A stretch of DNA of 37,037 bases from an uncultured Blautia sp. (lineage in GTDB: Bacteria; Bacillota; Clostridia; Lachnospirales; Lachnospiraceae): contig CAMNGN010000003.1 of NCBI GenBank assembly GCA_946538475.1, positions 1-37,037 on the forward strand, read 5' to 3'. Shown here piece after piece: positions 24,400 to 33,100 of this stretch. The notes beneath the pieces are model-generated. The model was not told the origin of the DNA, did not search any database, and saw nothing but the letters and a program-made list of their open reading frames with translations. How positions within the stretch are numbered: position 1 is the stretch's first letter; each line of letters starts with the position of its first letter. The translations under genes were made by a program, and so were the position numbers.

Positions 24400-24415
24400 T
24401 CCAGTGACACAGTTG

Positions 24416-26269
24416 TTAATAATTTTCTTCAGTTCCTTCAGGGATCGAATAATCCTCGGTATATTCGTCTGTGTAGGTGTCTTCGGTATAGCTGTAATCG
24501 TCGTAGGATTCTTCGTACTGCGGTTCTTCGTACTGTTCCTCCTCGTACTGCTGTTCCTCGGACTGTTCTTCTTTGGTCTCATCAGTCGTTTCTTCAGCCG
24601 GGATGGGTGCTTCACCGTAGAATTTCTCGAAATATGCGAGGCAGTCGCCGTAGATCAGCTCTTTATCTTCAGCGGTGATATCCTTAAGAAGCTCGGCTGC
24701 GGCGGTATCGGGTGTGCTGCCTTCGATTCCGAAGATGCTCTTCAGATACTTGACCATCGCATTCAGTTCGTCGCTGAAGTACTGCTCTGTGCCGTCCGGT
24801 GTATACATGGTTGTGATTGCCTCGAGATATTTGTCACTGATCAGAGCAGAGAGCTTTTTGGCTGTCTCTTCGTCGGTGAAGGTGTAAGAAGGTACGAAGT
24901 CAGCGCCCATAGCTGCCTGCAGTGCTTCGGTGTCATCCTCGAATTCTCCTTTGCAGAATTTGAGGACTGCATCGTACTGCGATTTTGCCTGTTCGCTTAA
25001 GGCTGCGATCTTCTGATCTCTCGACGCATCTGCGGAATCACCTGCCGGCTGAGCCTCTGTGCCTTCCGGATCCTGCACATATTCTTCTGTCTCAGAACCT
25101 GTTTCGGGCGTAAACTCTGCTTCTTCGCCGGTCGGCTCTTCGCTCTCTTCTGTGCCCTCTGTATCCTCTGTGATCTCCTGCGGCTGCTCTTCCTCGCCGG
25201 CCGGATCGATCACGGTCTCTTCACCTTCGGGAATGCCAAACTCATCGGTTCCCTCGGAATCGGTTCCGGCACTCGGAACTTCCGTCGATTCTCCCATCTC
25301 GATAGCGGGATCGTAAGTGATCACTTCGAGCGTAGGATCTTCGGTAGAACTTGTCGGAATGTTCTCGCCGAGCTCGGTCTCATCGATATCATTGAGGATA
25401 CTTTCCGGATCATACTCTTCTTCGACCTGCTCAGTTTCGGTGATCTCCTGAACCTCCCCGGTTTCGGCTTCACCGTAGTTGTTTATCTCGGTAACCTGTG
25501 TGACATTGTTGTTGACGTTTTCGAGTGTCGTTGATATCTCTTCGTAGTTGTAGTTCTGTTCCGAGATATTTACCAGCAGCTCTACGATTTCGTTCACGGT
25601 GGTCTCATTTACCACGATGTTGTTCTCGTAGCAGATGTTGTTGACAATATTGTAGATCTCCGACTCATTGTGCACTTCGTTCTGAAGCACTTCGATCTTT
25701 GCATCGTTGACCAGTCTGGTCGCATCGTTGTTGCCTACCTGGTTTGCAACATTTCCGGTGACAACGATCTCCTGCACCGCCAGATCCTTTTTGACCGGGT
25801 CGAGCTGTGTTCCCGTTGCGGTCTCGTAAGCCATCTGTATGCCGGTAAGGGCGCCTGTGCCGGACACTTCAAACGGGCAGGCCGCGATGACTTCGCAGTT
25901 TGTCACGCCCGATGTGGAAAGTGTGGAGGCGATCATATTGCCCGTCACATAGTTCAGGTTGGCGGTACGAACGCGGATGCCGCCCGACTGTGTCGGTTTT
26001 ACGTACGCGCAGCTGAGGGTCCTTGTTCCGATCTGAGCGAGCGGAATGTAGGCTCCCAGATGGTTTCTCTCATCCTGGTTGGTTATCGTCAGGATCTGTA
26101 CTTCTGACGGATTGGCTTTAAAATAGTTCATCATTGTCTGCTTCTGTGCATCCGTGAGGTCGGCGCCCAGTGTTACGACTTTTGTTGCATCAGCCATGAC
26201 GGGAAGAGATGTTCCTCCGATCATCAGTGCTCCGCAGAGTACAGCGGCAAGCAATTTGCTTCTCTTCAT
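24416..26269 (-). CDS. Secreted DUF1002 protein with long acidic C-terminal extension
   Basis: The 617-residue protein has a signal peptide (MKRSKLLAAVLCGALMIGGTSLPVMA), then a DUF1002 (YdaJ-like) domain at about 28-260 with its hallmark stretches LGADLTDAQKQTMMNYF, LGAYIPLAQIGTRTLS, YVTGNMIASTLSTSGV and AACPFEVSGTGALTGI. From about 265 to 430 it is a Glu/Thr/Pro/Ser-rich low-complexity linker (for example EEEQPQEITEDTEGTEESEE). A second helical domain spans about 425-560, and the end is an acidic Glu/Tyr/Thr tail. The domain function is unknown; DUF1002 proteins are extracytoplasmic in Firmicutes. The ATG at 26269 is preferred; a GTG at 26278 is only two bases from the ribosome binding site. 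The composition suggests an extracellular matrix or surface protein. Confidence 0.85.
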   Translation of the reverse strand: MKRSKLLAAVLCGALMIGGTSLPVMADATKVVTLGADLTDAQKQTMMNYFKANPSEVQILTITNQDERNHLGAYIPLAQIGTRTLSCAYVKPTQSGGIRVRTANLNYVTGNMIASTLSTSGVTNCEVIAACPFEVSGTGALTGIQMAYETATGTQLDPVKKDLAVQEIVVTGNVANQVGNNDATRLVNDAKIEVLQNEVHNESEIYNIVNNICYENNIVVNETTVNEIVELLVNISEQNYNYEEISTTLENVNNNVTQVTEINNYGEAETGEVQEITETEQVEEEYDPESILNDIDETELGENIPTSSTEDPTLEVITYDPAIEMGESTEVPSAGTDSEGTDEFGIPEGEETVIDPAGEEEQPQEITEDTEGTEESEEPTGEEAEFTPETGSETEEYVQDPEGTEAQPAGDSADASRDQKIAALSEQAKSQYDAVLKFCKGEFEDDTEALQAAMGADFVPSYTFTDEETAKKLSALISDKYLEAITTMYTPDGTEQYFSDELNAMVKYLKSIFGIEGSTPDTAAAELLKDITAEDKELIYGDCLAYFEKFYGEAPIPAEETTDETKEEQSEEQQYEEEQYEEPQYEESYDDYSYTEDTYTDEYTEDYSIPEGTEENY

Positions 26270-26324
26270 ATTTTTCACTGCTCCTTCTTATGTAAAAAAT
26301 AAACAGGTTTAATACCTGAAATGC

Positions 26325-26333
26325 ATTATAGCA
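26325..26333 (-). promoter_or_regulatory. Extended -10 promoter of the DUF1002 gene
   Basis: Minus strand TGC-TATAAT gives a perfect -10 with TGn extension, but no clear -35. The leader contains a CAGGT/ACCTG inverted repeat (26303-26318). Confidence 0.6.
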
Positions 26334-26372
26334 CAGAAAAGGGCGGCTCTGTAATTTGAAAGCCACCCCTTT
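26334..26372 (-). terminator. Terminator of mgtE
   Basis: Minus strand: AAAGGGGTGGCTTT, short loop, AGAGCCGCCCTTT, then TTCTG. The stem has one bulge, and the T-tract is short and abuts the next -10 element. Confidence 0.6.
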
Positions 26373-26386
26373 GTCATCTGTTTCGG

Positions 26387-27826
26387 TCAGCCTCCCAGCT
26401 GAAGGACATTGATCAGCAGGACCCAGCTGAGTCCGTAATAGGAAACCACCGCCACAAGGTCGTTGACCGTTGTGATCAGGGGACCCGATGCGACTGCAGG
26501 GTCAATGTTGATCTTTTTGAAGAACAGCGGGATCAATGTTCCCACAGCGCTCGATATTGCCATCGCGAGGAGCAGTGAAAGGCCGATGCACCCCGAGACC
26601 GCAAACGCAAACATAAAGGTTCTTCCTTTAAAAAAGTGAATGTAAAGACCGACAAACAGGAAGGAAAAACTTCCCAGGATCAGTCCGTTGCTGAGACCCA
26701 CGCGGATCTCCTTGCCTACCAGGCCTACCTTTTGACGGCCTGTCAGCGTCTCATCCATCAGGACACGGATCGTAACAGCCAGAGACTGCGTACCCACATT
26801 ACCTGCCATATCCAGGATCAGTGACTGGAACGCCATGATCAGTGTAAGCTGAGACACGACCGTCTCAAATGCCCCCACCACTGTCGAGACCAGCATGCCC
26901 AGAAACAGCAGCACGATCAGCCAGGGGAGACGTTTTTTCATACTCTCGCGGAGCGGTTCTTTAAGATCCTCCTCCGCAGTCAGACCTGCCAGTCGGGCGT
27001 AATCCTCTCCCATCTCATCATCGACCACTTCGATGATGCTCTGCGAGGTGATGACTCCGAGCAGGTGATTGTTGTTGTCCAGTACGGGCACCGAATCTTC
27101 CGAGTAATCTTTCAGTTTTTCGATACACTCGTCGATCGTCTCTGTGCCGTATACATAAGGATAGGAAGTAACGATCAGGCCTTCCAGATTGGTGTTCTGT
27201 CTGGCAATGATCAGTTCCTTCAGATCGAGAGCTCCGTAAAAAGCTCCTGTCTCATCCACAACAAAAAGTGTGGAAATATTGTCGTTTTCAGAGGCCTGCT
27301 CCACGAGGGAGCTCATGGCCTGTTTGACTGTAAGGTTTTCGCGGATCACGATATAGTTGGTCGTCATCCTGCTGCCGATCTCGTCCTCATCGAACGATGC
27401 CAGCAGTCTGATGTCCTTTCTCGCATCTTCGTCCATCAGCTCGATCAGCAGCGAACGTCTGTCCCTGTCGATCTCGCGCAGCACGTTGACCGCGAAATCC
27501 GATTCCATGGCCGAGATCAGGACCGCTGCCTTTTTCAGGTCCATCTCCGCCAGATATTTTCCTGCCTGATCTTCTTCCATATACTCGAAGATATCAGACA
27601 GTTTGCCTGTATCCATAATGTGATACAGCTTTCTCCGCTCAGCCGGAAGCAGCTTTGGCAGCACCTCCGCGATATCATTTTCATGATAATCGTTCAGCTG
27701 CTCTCTCATCATTCTTGGAGTCGCGTTGCTCCTGATGATCTCGATGATATTTTTCTGATAATCCGGTTTCTGAGCGGTCTGATCAAGCCCGGCTTCCACC
27801 GGTGAATCAAGATGCTCATTCTCCAC
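26387..27826 (-). CDS. mgtE: Magnesium transporter MgtE
   Basis: MgtE is a dimeric Mg2+ channel gated by cytoplasmic Mg2+. The 479-residue protein has the superhelical N domain (about 25-135; DIAEVLPKLLPAERRKLYHIM), two CBS domains (about 150-265; GSRMTTNYIVIRENLTV, GVITSQSIIEVV), the plug helix and five membrane helices (about 290-479). The pore signature DMAGNVGTQSLAVTIR and GPLITTVNDLV are intact. The start is GTG with GGAGG 8 bases upstream. It is preceded by a long leader with a strong promoter, an upstream ORF and a hairpin over the ribosome binding site, so regulated translation is likely. Confidence 0.96.
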   Translation of the reverse strand: MENEHLDSPVEAGLDQTAQKPDYQKNIIEIIRSNATPRMMREQLNDYHENDIAEVLPKLLPAERRKLYHIMDTGKLSDIFEYMEEDQAGKYLAEMDLKKAAVLISAMESDFAVNVLREIDRDRRSLLIELMDEDARKDIRLLASFDEDEIGSRMTTNYIVIRENLTVKQAMSSLVEQASENDNISTLFVVDETGAFYGALDLKELIIARQNTNLEGLIVTSYPYVYGTETIDECIEKLKDYSEDSVPVLDNNNHLLGVITSQSIIEVVDDEMGEDYARLAGLTAEEDLKEPLRESMKKRLPWLIVLLFLGMLVSTVVGAFETVVSQLTLIMAFQSLILDMAGNVGTQSLAVTIRVLMDETLTGRQKVGLVGKEIRVGLSNGLILGSFSFLFVGLYIHFFKGRTFMFAFAVSGCIGLSLLLAMAISSAVGTLIPLFFKKINIDPAVASGPLITTVNDLVAVVSYYGLSWVLLINVLQLGG

Positions 27827-27835
27827 TTGCAGATC

Positions 27836-27877
27836 CTCCTTCGTCCCTTATTCTGTGATAAGAACGGGCAGAAGAAG
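27836..27877 (-). promoter_or_regulatory. Hairpin that can cover the mgtE ribosome binding site
   Basis: On the transcript CUUCUUC (27871-27877) pairs with GAAGGAG (27836-27842), the Shine-Dalgarno sequence itself, 7 bp with one wobble. An inner helix UUCUUAU/AUAAGGG closes the loop. Confidence 0.6.
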
Positions 27878-27893
27878 AATAACGATGCCGGAG

Positions 27894-27992
27894 TTAACAT
27901 AAAGGCAGGTACATCAGCCTGTACAGCAAGTCCGGTACCGCATCATCTCCGTCCGTATAGCAACTTCGACCATGACCATCACTACTGTCCAT
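27894..27992 (-). CDS. Candidate 32-residue leader peptide upstream of mgtE
   Basis: AGGTG is followed after 6 bases by ATG, then 31 more codons and TAA. The peptide is MDSSDGHGRSCYTDGDDAVP followed by DLLYRLMYLPLC. It has six Asp residues, including a DGDDAVPD stretch. In E. coli MgtL, acidic and proline residues near the start destabilise the ribosome at low Mg2+ and thereby regulate the transporter gene; a like role here is inference. The stop is 67 bases before the mgtE GTG. Chance ORFs of this length occur, so conservation is decisive. Confidence 0.4.
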   Translation of the reverse strand: MDSSDGHGRSCYTDGDDAVPDLLYRLMYLPLC

Positions 27993-28009
27993 TCTGTTCA
28001 CCTGCCTTT
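27901..28009 (-). repeat. Long-range inverted repeat flanking the leader ORF
   Basis: AAAGGCAGGT (27901-27910 on +) and ACCTGCCTTT (28000-28009) are perfect inverted copies 89 bases apart. On the RNA this forms a 10-bp closing stem that includes the leader ORF's ribosome binding site. Confidence 0.75.
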
Positions 28010-28014
28010 GTTAT

Positions 28015-28068
28015 GTATTGTGATTTTGTATTGTGATCAAGTCTGAGGGCAATTCCTCACCACAATAC
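28015..28068 (-). repeat. Repeated GTATTGTGAT elements in the mgtE leader
   Basis: GTATTGTGAT occurs at 28015-28024 and 28028-28037 (13-base period), and the inverted core CACAATAC at 28061-28068. Either copy can pair with the inverted one; an inner TGAGG/CCTCA helix fits inside. The inverted copy straddles the expected transcription start, so a DNA operator is equally possible. Confidence 0.6.
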
Positions 28069-28071
28069 TAA

Positions 28072-28100
28072 ATTATATAATATTCTGTTTTAGATGTAAA
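28072..28100 (-). promoter_or_regulatory. Strong promoter of the mgtE leader
   Basis: Minus strand: -35 TTTACA (28095-28100), 17-base spacer, -10 TATAAT (28072-28077). The transcription start is expected near 28065, giving a leader of about 240 bases. Confidence 0.85.
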
Positions 28101-28123
28101 CCTCCATTAACAATTTTTTGAGT

Positions 28124-28441
28124 TCAGCTGATGATATCCGAGCTGAGGCTTCCCGCCACCTCCTGATTGGCGGTCTCGGCCTCGGTATAATGGGCTGCCA
28201 TCTCCTGCAGATCGTTAACATGCTCCGTGATCATGCGGTACAACGTATCCATGTCATCCTGCAGGCCGGTAAATTTCGTCTTGTAGGCGGTAGCCGCATC
28301 GCCGCTCCACACCTCACCGCTGATCTCGTTCACCAGACTGACCATGCGGTCGGTGCAGCCTTTCATTGTAGTGCCTTCTCCTTCAAGCTCCGCAGACACC
28401 GCGTTCAGTTTTTCCGGTGTTACTTTTAAATAATCGGCCAT
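28124..28441 (-). CDS. WXG100-family (ESAT-6-like) protein 1
   Basis: The 105-residue protein is a two-helix hairpin with the WXG turn as VWSGDAATAY (about 45-53) and a C-terminal export-type motif YTEAE (YxxxD/E). WXG100 proteins are small secreted substrates, often dimeric, of type VII secretion systems. It is last gene of the T7SS operon, 12 bases after the next WXG100 gene. No clear terminator follows; the mgtE promoter begins 24 bases on. Confidence 0.9.
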   Translation of the reverse strand: MADYLKVTPEKLNAVSAELEGEGTTMKGCTDRMVSLVNEISGEVWSGDAATAYKTKFTGLQDDMDTLYRMITEHVNDLQEMAAHYTEAETANQEVAGSLSSDIIS

Positions 28442-28453
28442 ATTTCCTCCTTA

Positions 28454-28756
28454 TTAATATGTTCTGCTCGATGCGATCGATACGTTCTGTGCCTCGGCGG
28501 CTTCATATTTGGCGATGATCTGCTCAAGTGCCGCCGTATACTGATCGATCGCGCCGGCAAATGTCGTCATCTTCCCGCGGTCTGTGCTGAAAGCATTGTA
28601 AAACGCGTCATGTGATTCGCCTTCCCAGCTGCCTTCCAATGTGTGTACCGTGTTTTCCATAGAGTTTGCGTTTTCGGTAAATTTCTGATTCAGCTGTATC
28701 AGCTCTTCCTTTTTTGCTCTGAGTGCCGAACTTGTCACTCTTATTTCCGATGCCAT
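28454..28756 (-). CDS. WXG100-family protein 2
   Basis: A 100-residue WXG100 protein: GSWEGESHDAFYNAF around the turn (about 41-55) and YEAAE (YxxxE) near the C-terminus. It starts SEIRVTSSALRAKKEEL. Substrate-type protein of the linked EssC-like machine. The ribosome binding site is GAAAGGAAG. Confidence 0.9.
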   Translation of the reverse strand: MASEIRVTSSALRAKKEELIQLNQKFTENANSMENTVHTLEGSWEGESHDAFYNAFSTDRGKMTTFAGAIDQYTAALEQIIAKYEAAEAQNVSIASSRTY

Positions 28757-28810
28757 ATAGTTCTTCCTTTCGTATCCGTCCAGAAACTGAACCGTTACTT
28801 CCTTTCTTTA

Positions 28811-29122
28811 TTAATAATTTCTTGTCTCAGCCAGCCTGAGCGCCTGCATCTCCGCATTGTAAATATTCTGCGCGATGGTTCTCACTGCCTCTGCGGTCTT
28901 TGTCAGAGAAGATGCACAGTCGGACCATTTCTGTGTCAGAATACCGCATTTCGCATAAAATGCTTCCGCGCTCTCCCCCTTCCACACTGTCTCAAGTGCA
29001 GCCGTCGTTTCTTTTGTATCTCCCGCAACCGACGAATTAATTTCTGCCGCAAGCTGCATAAGAGTCTCTGCCTGTGACAGTGCCTTCTCATATTCCAGAT
29101 ATATTTCTGCTTCTGTTTTCAC
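28811..29122 (-). CDS. WXG100-family protein 3
   Basis: A 103-residue WXG100 protein with VWKGESAEAFYAKC at the turn. The C-terminus has YNAEM and then TRNY, so it lacks an exact YxxxD/E motif, unlike the other four. The start is GTG at 29122 with GAAAGGA upstream; another in-frame GTG at 29143 is less suited. It could be a non-autonomous partner that leaves the cell as a heterodimer (inference). Confidence 0.85.
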   Translation of the reverse strand: MKTEAEIYLEYEKALSQAETLMQLAAEINSSVAGDTKETTAALETVWKGESAEAFYAKCGILTQKWSDCASSLTKTAEAVRTIAQNIYNAEMQALRLAETRNY

Positions 29123-29184
29123 GTTTATTCCTTTCGTGCGCACTGTGTAAGATCACAGGCGCCTTGACCGGAAACCGCAGTGCG

Positions 29185-29496
29185 TCACAGGACACTGCTT
29201 CCGAGAGCTCCGGCGATCCCCGCAGACCCGTCCTCGGCATCCGTATACACGCCGCTCATCCTGAGCAGCTTTTGGGGATGTTCCCTGATATGCAGAAGAG
29301 CCTCATCCATGCCTTCCTTGAGCTCCCGGTACATTTCCTTATGTTTCTCCGACGCCTCCCCTTCCCAGAAAGCGGCACAGGATGTCACGATCCTGTCCGC
29401 CTCTTCAAACCCGGCTCTGAGAGCGTCGACCGCATTTTCGATCTCTGCTGCAGCTGCGGTAAGCTCAGAGGGCGTAACCTTAAGTGTGATGCTCAT
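29185..29496 (-). CDS. WXG100-family protein 4
   Basis: A 103-residue WXG100 protein, start MSITLKVTPSELTAAAAEIE, with FWEGEASEKHKEMY at the turn and YTDAE (YxxxE) in the tail. The ATG at 29496 follows AAAGGCAGG; the frame extends to 29595 inside the preceding gene without support. Confidence 0.88.
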   Translation of the reverse strand: MSITLKVTPSELTAAAAEIENAVDALRAGFEEADRIVTSCAAFWEGEASEKHKEMYRELKEGMDEALLHIREHPQKLLRMSGVYTDAEDGSAGIAGALGSSVL

Positions 29497-29515
29497 GGAT
29501 ATACCTGCCTTTCTG

Positions 29516-29818
29516 TCAGCCGATGGTGAGCGATGAAATTTCTCCCGAAACCTCGCCTTCACACGCATCATATGATCCTGCCGCGTTTGACTCATACCCG
29601 GCGAACTGCCTGGCCGACAGGATCACCTTACGGATATATTCGAGATCTTCACGAAGGACAGCCATAAATTTCTGTTCTGCCTCGCCTTCCCACATCGCGT
29701 CCATGCTCTGCCCGGTACTCTCAATAGTACCGACGCTCTGCTCCGCAGTCCCGATTGCCTGTTCCAGGTTTTCCGAAGCCGCCCTGAGGCTTTGTGTATT
29801 TATCCTGATCGTTTCCAT
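29516..29818 (-). CDS. WXG100-family protein 5
   Basis: A 100-residue WXG100 protein, start METIRINTQSLRAASENLEQ, with MWEGEAEQKFMAVL at the turn and YDACE (YxxxE) in the tail. It is first of the five WXG100 genes in transcription order and follows the YukD-like gene by 31 bases. ATG at 29818 after ACAGGAG. Confidence 0.9.
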   Translation of the reverse strand: METIRINTQSLRAASENLEQAIGTAEQSVGTIESTGQSMDAMWEGEAEQKFMAVLREDLEYIRKVILSARQFAGYESNAAGSYDACEGEVSGEISSLTIG

Positions 29819-29849
29819 ATTATCTCCTGTCATTCCCGGGACGCCCTGA

Positions 29850-30095
29850 TCACGTGATGATCAGTTTGCTGCCGCTGTGAATGCCGCAGCTTGCCAGACT
29901 TCTGTCAGGCGGCAGCGGAAGCCCGTGTTCCGTCGAAAACAGTACAAATTCTCCGGGGTCTACGCTGTCCGAGTGATATATATCACAGAGGATGCGAAGG
30001 ACCTCCTCGGTAAATTCTCCCACCGTGCATTCGGGCGGGGCTTCAAAATCAAATGTTGTATCAGGTAACGGTATAAAAACGTCTACAATCATCAT
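29850..30095 (-). CDS. YukD/EsaB-like ubiquitin-fold protein of type VII secretion
   Basis: The 81-residue protein fits a ubiquitin-like beta-grasp fold: MIVDVFIPLPDTTFDFEAP, a central helix (TVGEFTEEVLRILCDIY) and ending LASCGIHSGSKLIIT. YukD/EsaB is a conserved small component of Firmicutes T7SS, needed in some species for secretion or regulation. It lacks the C-terminal Gly-Gly of conjugated ubiquitin. GGAGG precedes the ATG; two tandem ATGs leave the start uncertain by one codon. It lies 18 bases after the EssC-like gene. Confidence 0.85.
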   Translation of the reverse strand: MMIVDVFIPLPDTTFDFEAPPECTVGEFTEEVLRILCDIYHSDSVDPGEFVLFSTEHGLPLPPDRSLASCGIHSGSKLIIT

Positions 30096-30113
30096 ATCGT
30101 ATCCTCCGGCTTA

Positions 30114-33100
30114 TTATTCTGTGAATCTCCCGTAATAAGGAACTATAATACTGCCTTTCATACTTTCTCCGTTTATCTCCGGAAGAAGTCCGACCCCCGG
30201 TTTCTGTGCTTTGTTCTGCTGTCTGTAGTCCAGATGATCATAGTTCAGAAGGGTGTTGCCGGCTGTCTTTCCTCCAAAATGGATCCCCGCTTTTCCGGAA
30301 TTAAAGCTCTTAAAAGCCGGCAGGACCTGCACCCCGCTTTTCTTTTCAAGCGACAGCTCCGCCAGGACAACGATCCCATAACCTGCTCCTTTTTCAAACA
30401 GCATCTCCAGAAAGCCCTTCATATTTCGCTCTGAACGGCAGGCCGTGGTGAGAAGCCACTCCAGGTCTGTGATCAGAAGGAGCACAGGGGAAAAAGGCAT
30501 TTCCTTCCCCTCTTTTCGGGGACCGGAACCGGTCTTCTTAATGGCAAGGCTGCGTTCTTCGAGCATGGGAGTCAGTTTTTCCGAAAAGCAGGAAAATGTC
30601 TGCTCCTCTCCCGATGCGTAGTATAGATTTTCTTTATCTGCACAGGAAAGCAAATGTCTCTCCGGCGAGTCGATGACAAGCACCTCCATCCCTTTTAACA
30701 GGGCGCACTCTGCAGCGACCCGCAGGAAGTTGGTCTTTCCGCTCCTTCGGTCTCCTGTCACCAGGAAGCAGAAGGTTTTTTGAAGGTTAAGTGCGTAAAT
30801 ACCCGCATCATAGGATCTGTACCCGACAGGCAGCAGGGCAGGACTTTTCAGCATTTCGACGACCTTTGTGTCCGATACAAAATCGTCGAACACAGGCTTT
30901 TCCGGTATATCCGGAACCCGCGGTGCTGTTTCCCCCGGGTATTTTTCTCTGAGTTTGCGGCATAAAGTGTGAATGTACTCCGACCTCTCGTAGTCATCGG
31001 CATCACCGATCGCGAGTGCCGCCTGAAACTCCCTCAATTTTCCTTCATATATCGCCAGTCCGCGTCCCCGGATCCCCGGAGAGGGTACCGTCTCTGTCCT
31101 GACCATCCGGAATAATTCCGCACAGGCAAACCTGTCCGTCATTCCCAGCGAAATGACTGTGCGCATATTTTCTCTCAGCCTGTTCCCGATCTCGTTCATG
31201 CCGAACCCTGCGGCCGAGATGATCAGAAAGATACCCAGACGATTTCCCTCTCTCGAAAGCTGCATGATCACCGGTTCATAGATGTCCGCGGTTTTTTCTC
31301 TGAACGAGGCGTAGTTATCGATGATGATGAATACCGCTGGAATATCCGGCATCCCCGCCCTTATGTATTCCGTAAAATTACCGCCTCGGAACAGATCCTT
31401 TCTCTTCTCTGCCATCGACATCATCATGTTAAAAAAGCGTCCTGTCTTTTCGGTATCGGTCTCGTGCATCATGCCTCCGACATGCGGTGCTTCGATAAAT
31501 TCCTGCATGCTTCTGCCGCTGTAATCGATGCCGTACACGATCACCCGGGAAGGAGGACACGAAGAGATAAGCGAGCAGATGACCGTCTGCAGGAAAGTGC
31601 TTTTTCCGCTCACAACAGTACCGCATACCGCCATATTTCCGGCTTCGGGGAAACTTATCTTTAAAACTCTCTGTGCCTGTTCATCCGGAAGATCCGCCAT
31701 GCCCACAGGCACGATGATTTCTCCGGTGTCCGCCTGTCTGTCAGAAAGTGTCGTACCCTCTGTTTCACAGGATGAGAGTTCATTAAGGGAGATCTTCTCC
31801 TTCAGCGGTGGCAGCCACAGCAGGCGGCTTTTTCCGTATCCCTGTGCCTCCGCAGTCCGGATCAGATATTCCGTCACCTTTTCCAGTTCAGTCTTTCGCT
31901 TGCCTTCACCGGTCCGTTTGGTCAGCGCCGCAGTGACCGGTCTTCCGCAAAGCGTAAGAAGCCTGACCCGCGGTTCTTTGTCAGCCGCATCCTCGGAATA
32001 GGCGGCGCCGCTGTAGGCTGTCTGAAACTGTTCGAATATCTCGTCATTGCCCACCTGAAAACAGCACCTGCCCACGTTCGTCAGTTCTGCCGCGTCCGGT
32101 CTTCCCAGCATGTCCAGACTGTCCTGCCGGTTCTGCACCCTCAGACAAAGTCTGAACCGCGAATTGCTTCTGATGTTTTCGTCAACGACTCCGCCCGGCT
32201 TCTGCGTCGCCAGGATCAGATGCACACCGAGGCTTCTGCCCACCTGTGCAACACTGATCAGCTCACGCATGAAATCAGGCTCTTCTTTTTTGAGTTCCGC
32301 AAACTCATCGATCACGATCAGAAGATGGGGTACCGGCTCCTTGCATATACCTCTTTTTACCATTCCGGTATAGGCATCGATGTGATTCACCTGGACACTG
32401 TTAAACAGCTGCTGACGCCTCCTGTTTTCGCTTTTTATGGAAACCATCGCCCGATGTATGCTGCTTCCCGAAAGGTTGGAAATGCTCCCGGCCAGATGAG
32501 GGAGCCCTTCAAACAGATTTGCCAGGCCCCCGCCTTTGTAGTCGATGATAAAAAAAGCGATGTCGTCAGGGCTGTAGTTGACCGCCAGTGACAGGATAAA
32601 TGTCTGCAATGCTTCGCTTTTTCCCGAGCCCGTCATCCCCGCGACAAGGCCATGAGGCCCATGGTACTTTTCATGGATGTCCAGATACATGGGCGCTTCG
32701 CCGGCCTTTCTGCCGATCATGGCCCGAATGTTCTCGTTCGTCCTGTTCTTCAGCCATCTTTGTCCGGCTTTCAGATCTTCGACACATGCGGCATCATACA
32801 TCTGAAGAAAGGAAACGCTGTGCGGGATCTTTCCCTTTCCCCGGCTGTGCTGTACCTTAAGTCCGCTGATCCTGCGGCTGAACTTTTCACACTCTTCAGA
32901 CGTCACCGGATCAAATTCTGCATGTATACGTACGTTTCTTGCATCCGCGCTGTACATTCCCGTAAAGGCAGAGGAGTTTTCTACGAACAGATCGCAGGAG
33001 TTGGGAAGATCGTAAGGTGAGGCGGCGGCAAAGACTGTCGTAAGTCCGCATTCAGCGGCATGATCGTACATATATGTACCTATCGCTTCGTTCTCGACCT

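Noticed and set aside
27827..28070. M-box (ykoK) Mg2+ riboswitch upstream of mgtE
   Set aside because: Position fits, and GGUGAGG and UUGCCC are present near the start, but I cannot find the rest of the conserved core in order; recorded as an unclassified leader instead.
28643..29529. Plus-strand ORFs opposite the WXG100 genes as toxin or immunity genes
   Set aside because: They are antisense to conserved WXG100 frames, lack ribosome binding sites and resemble no toxin family.
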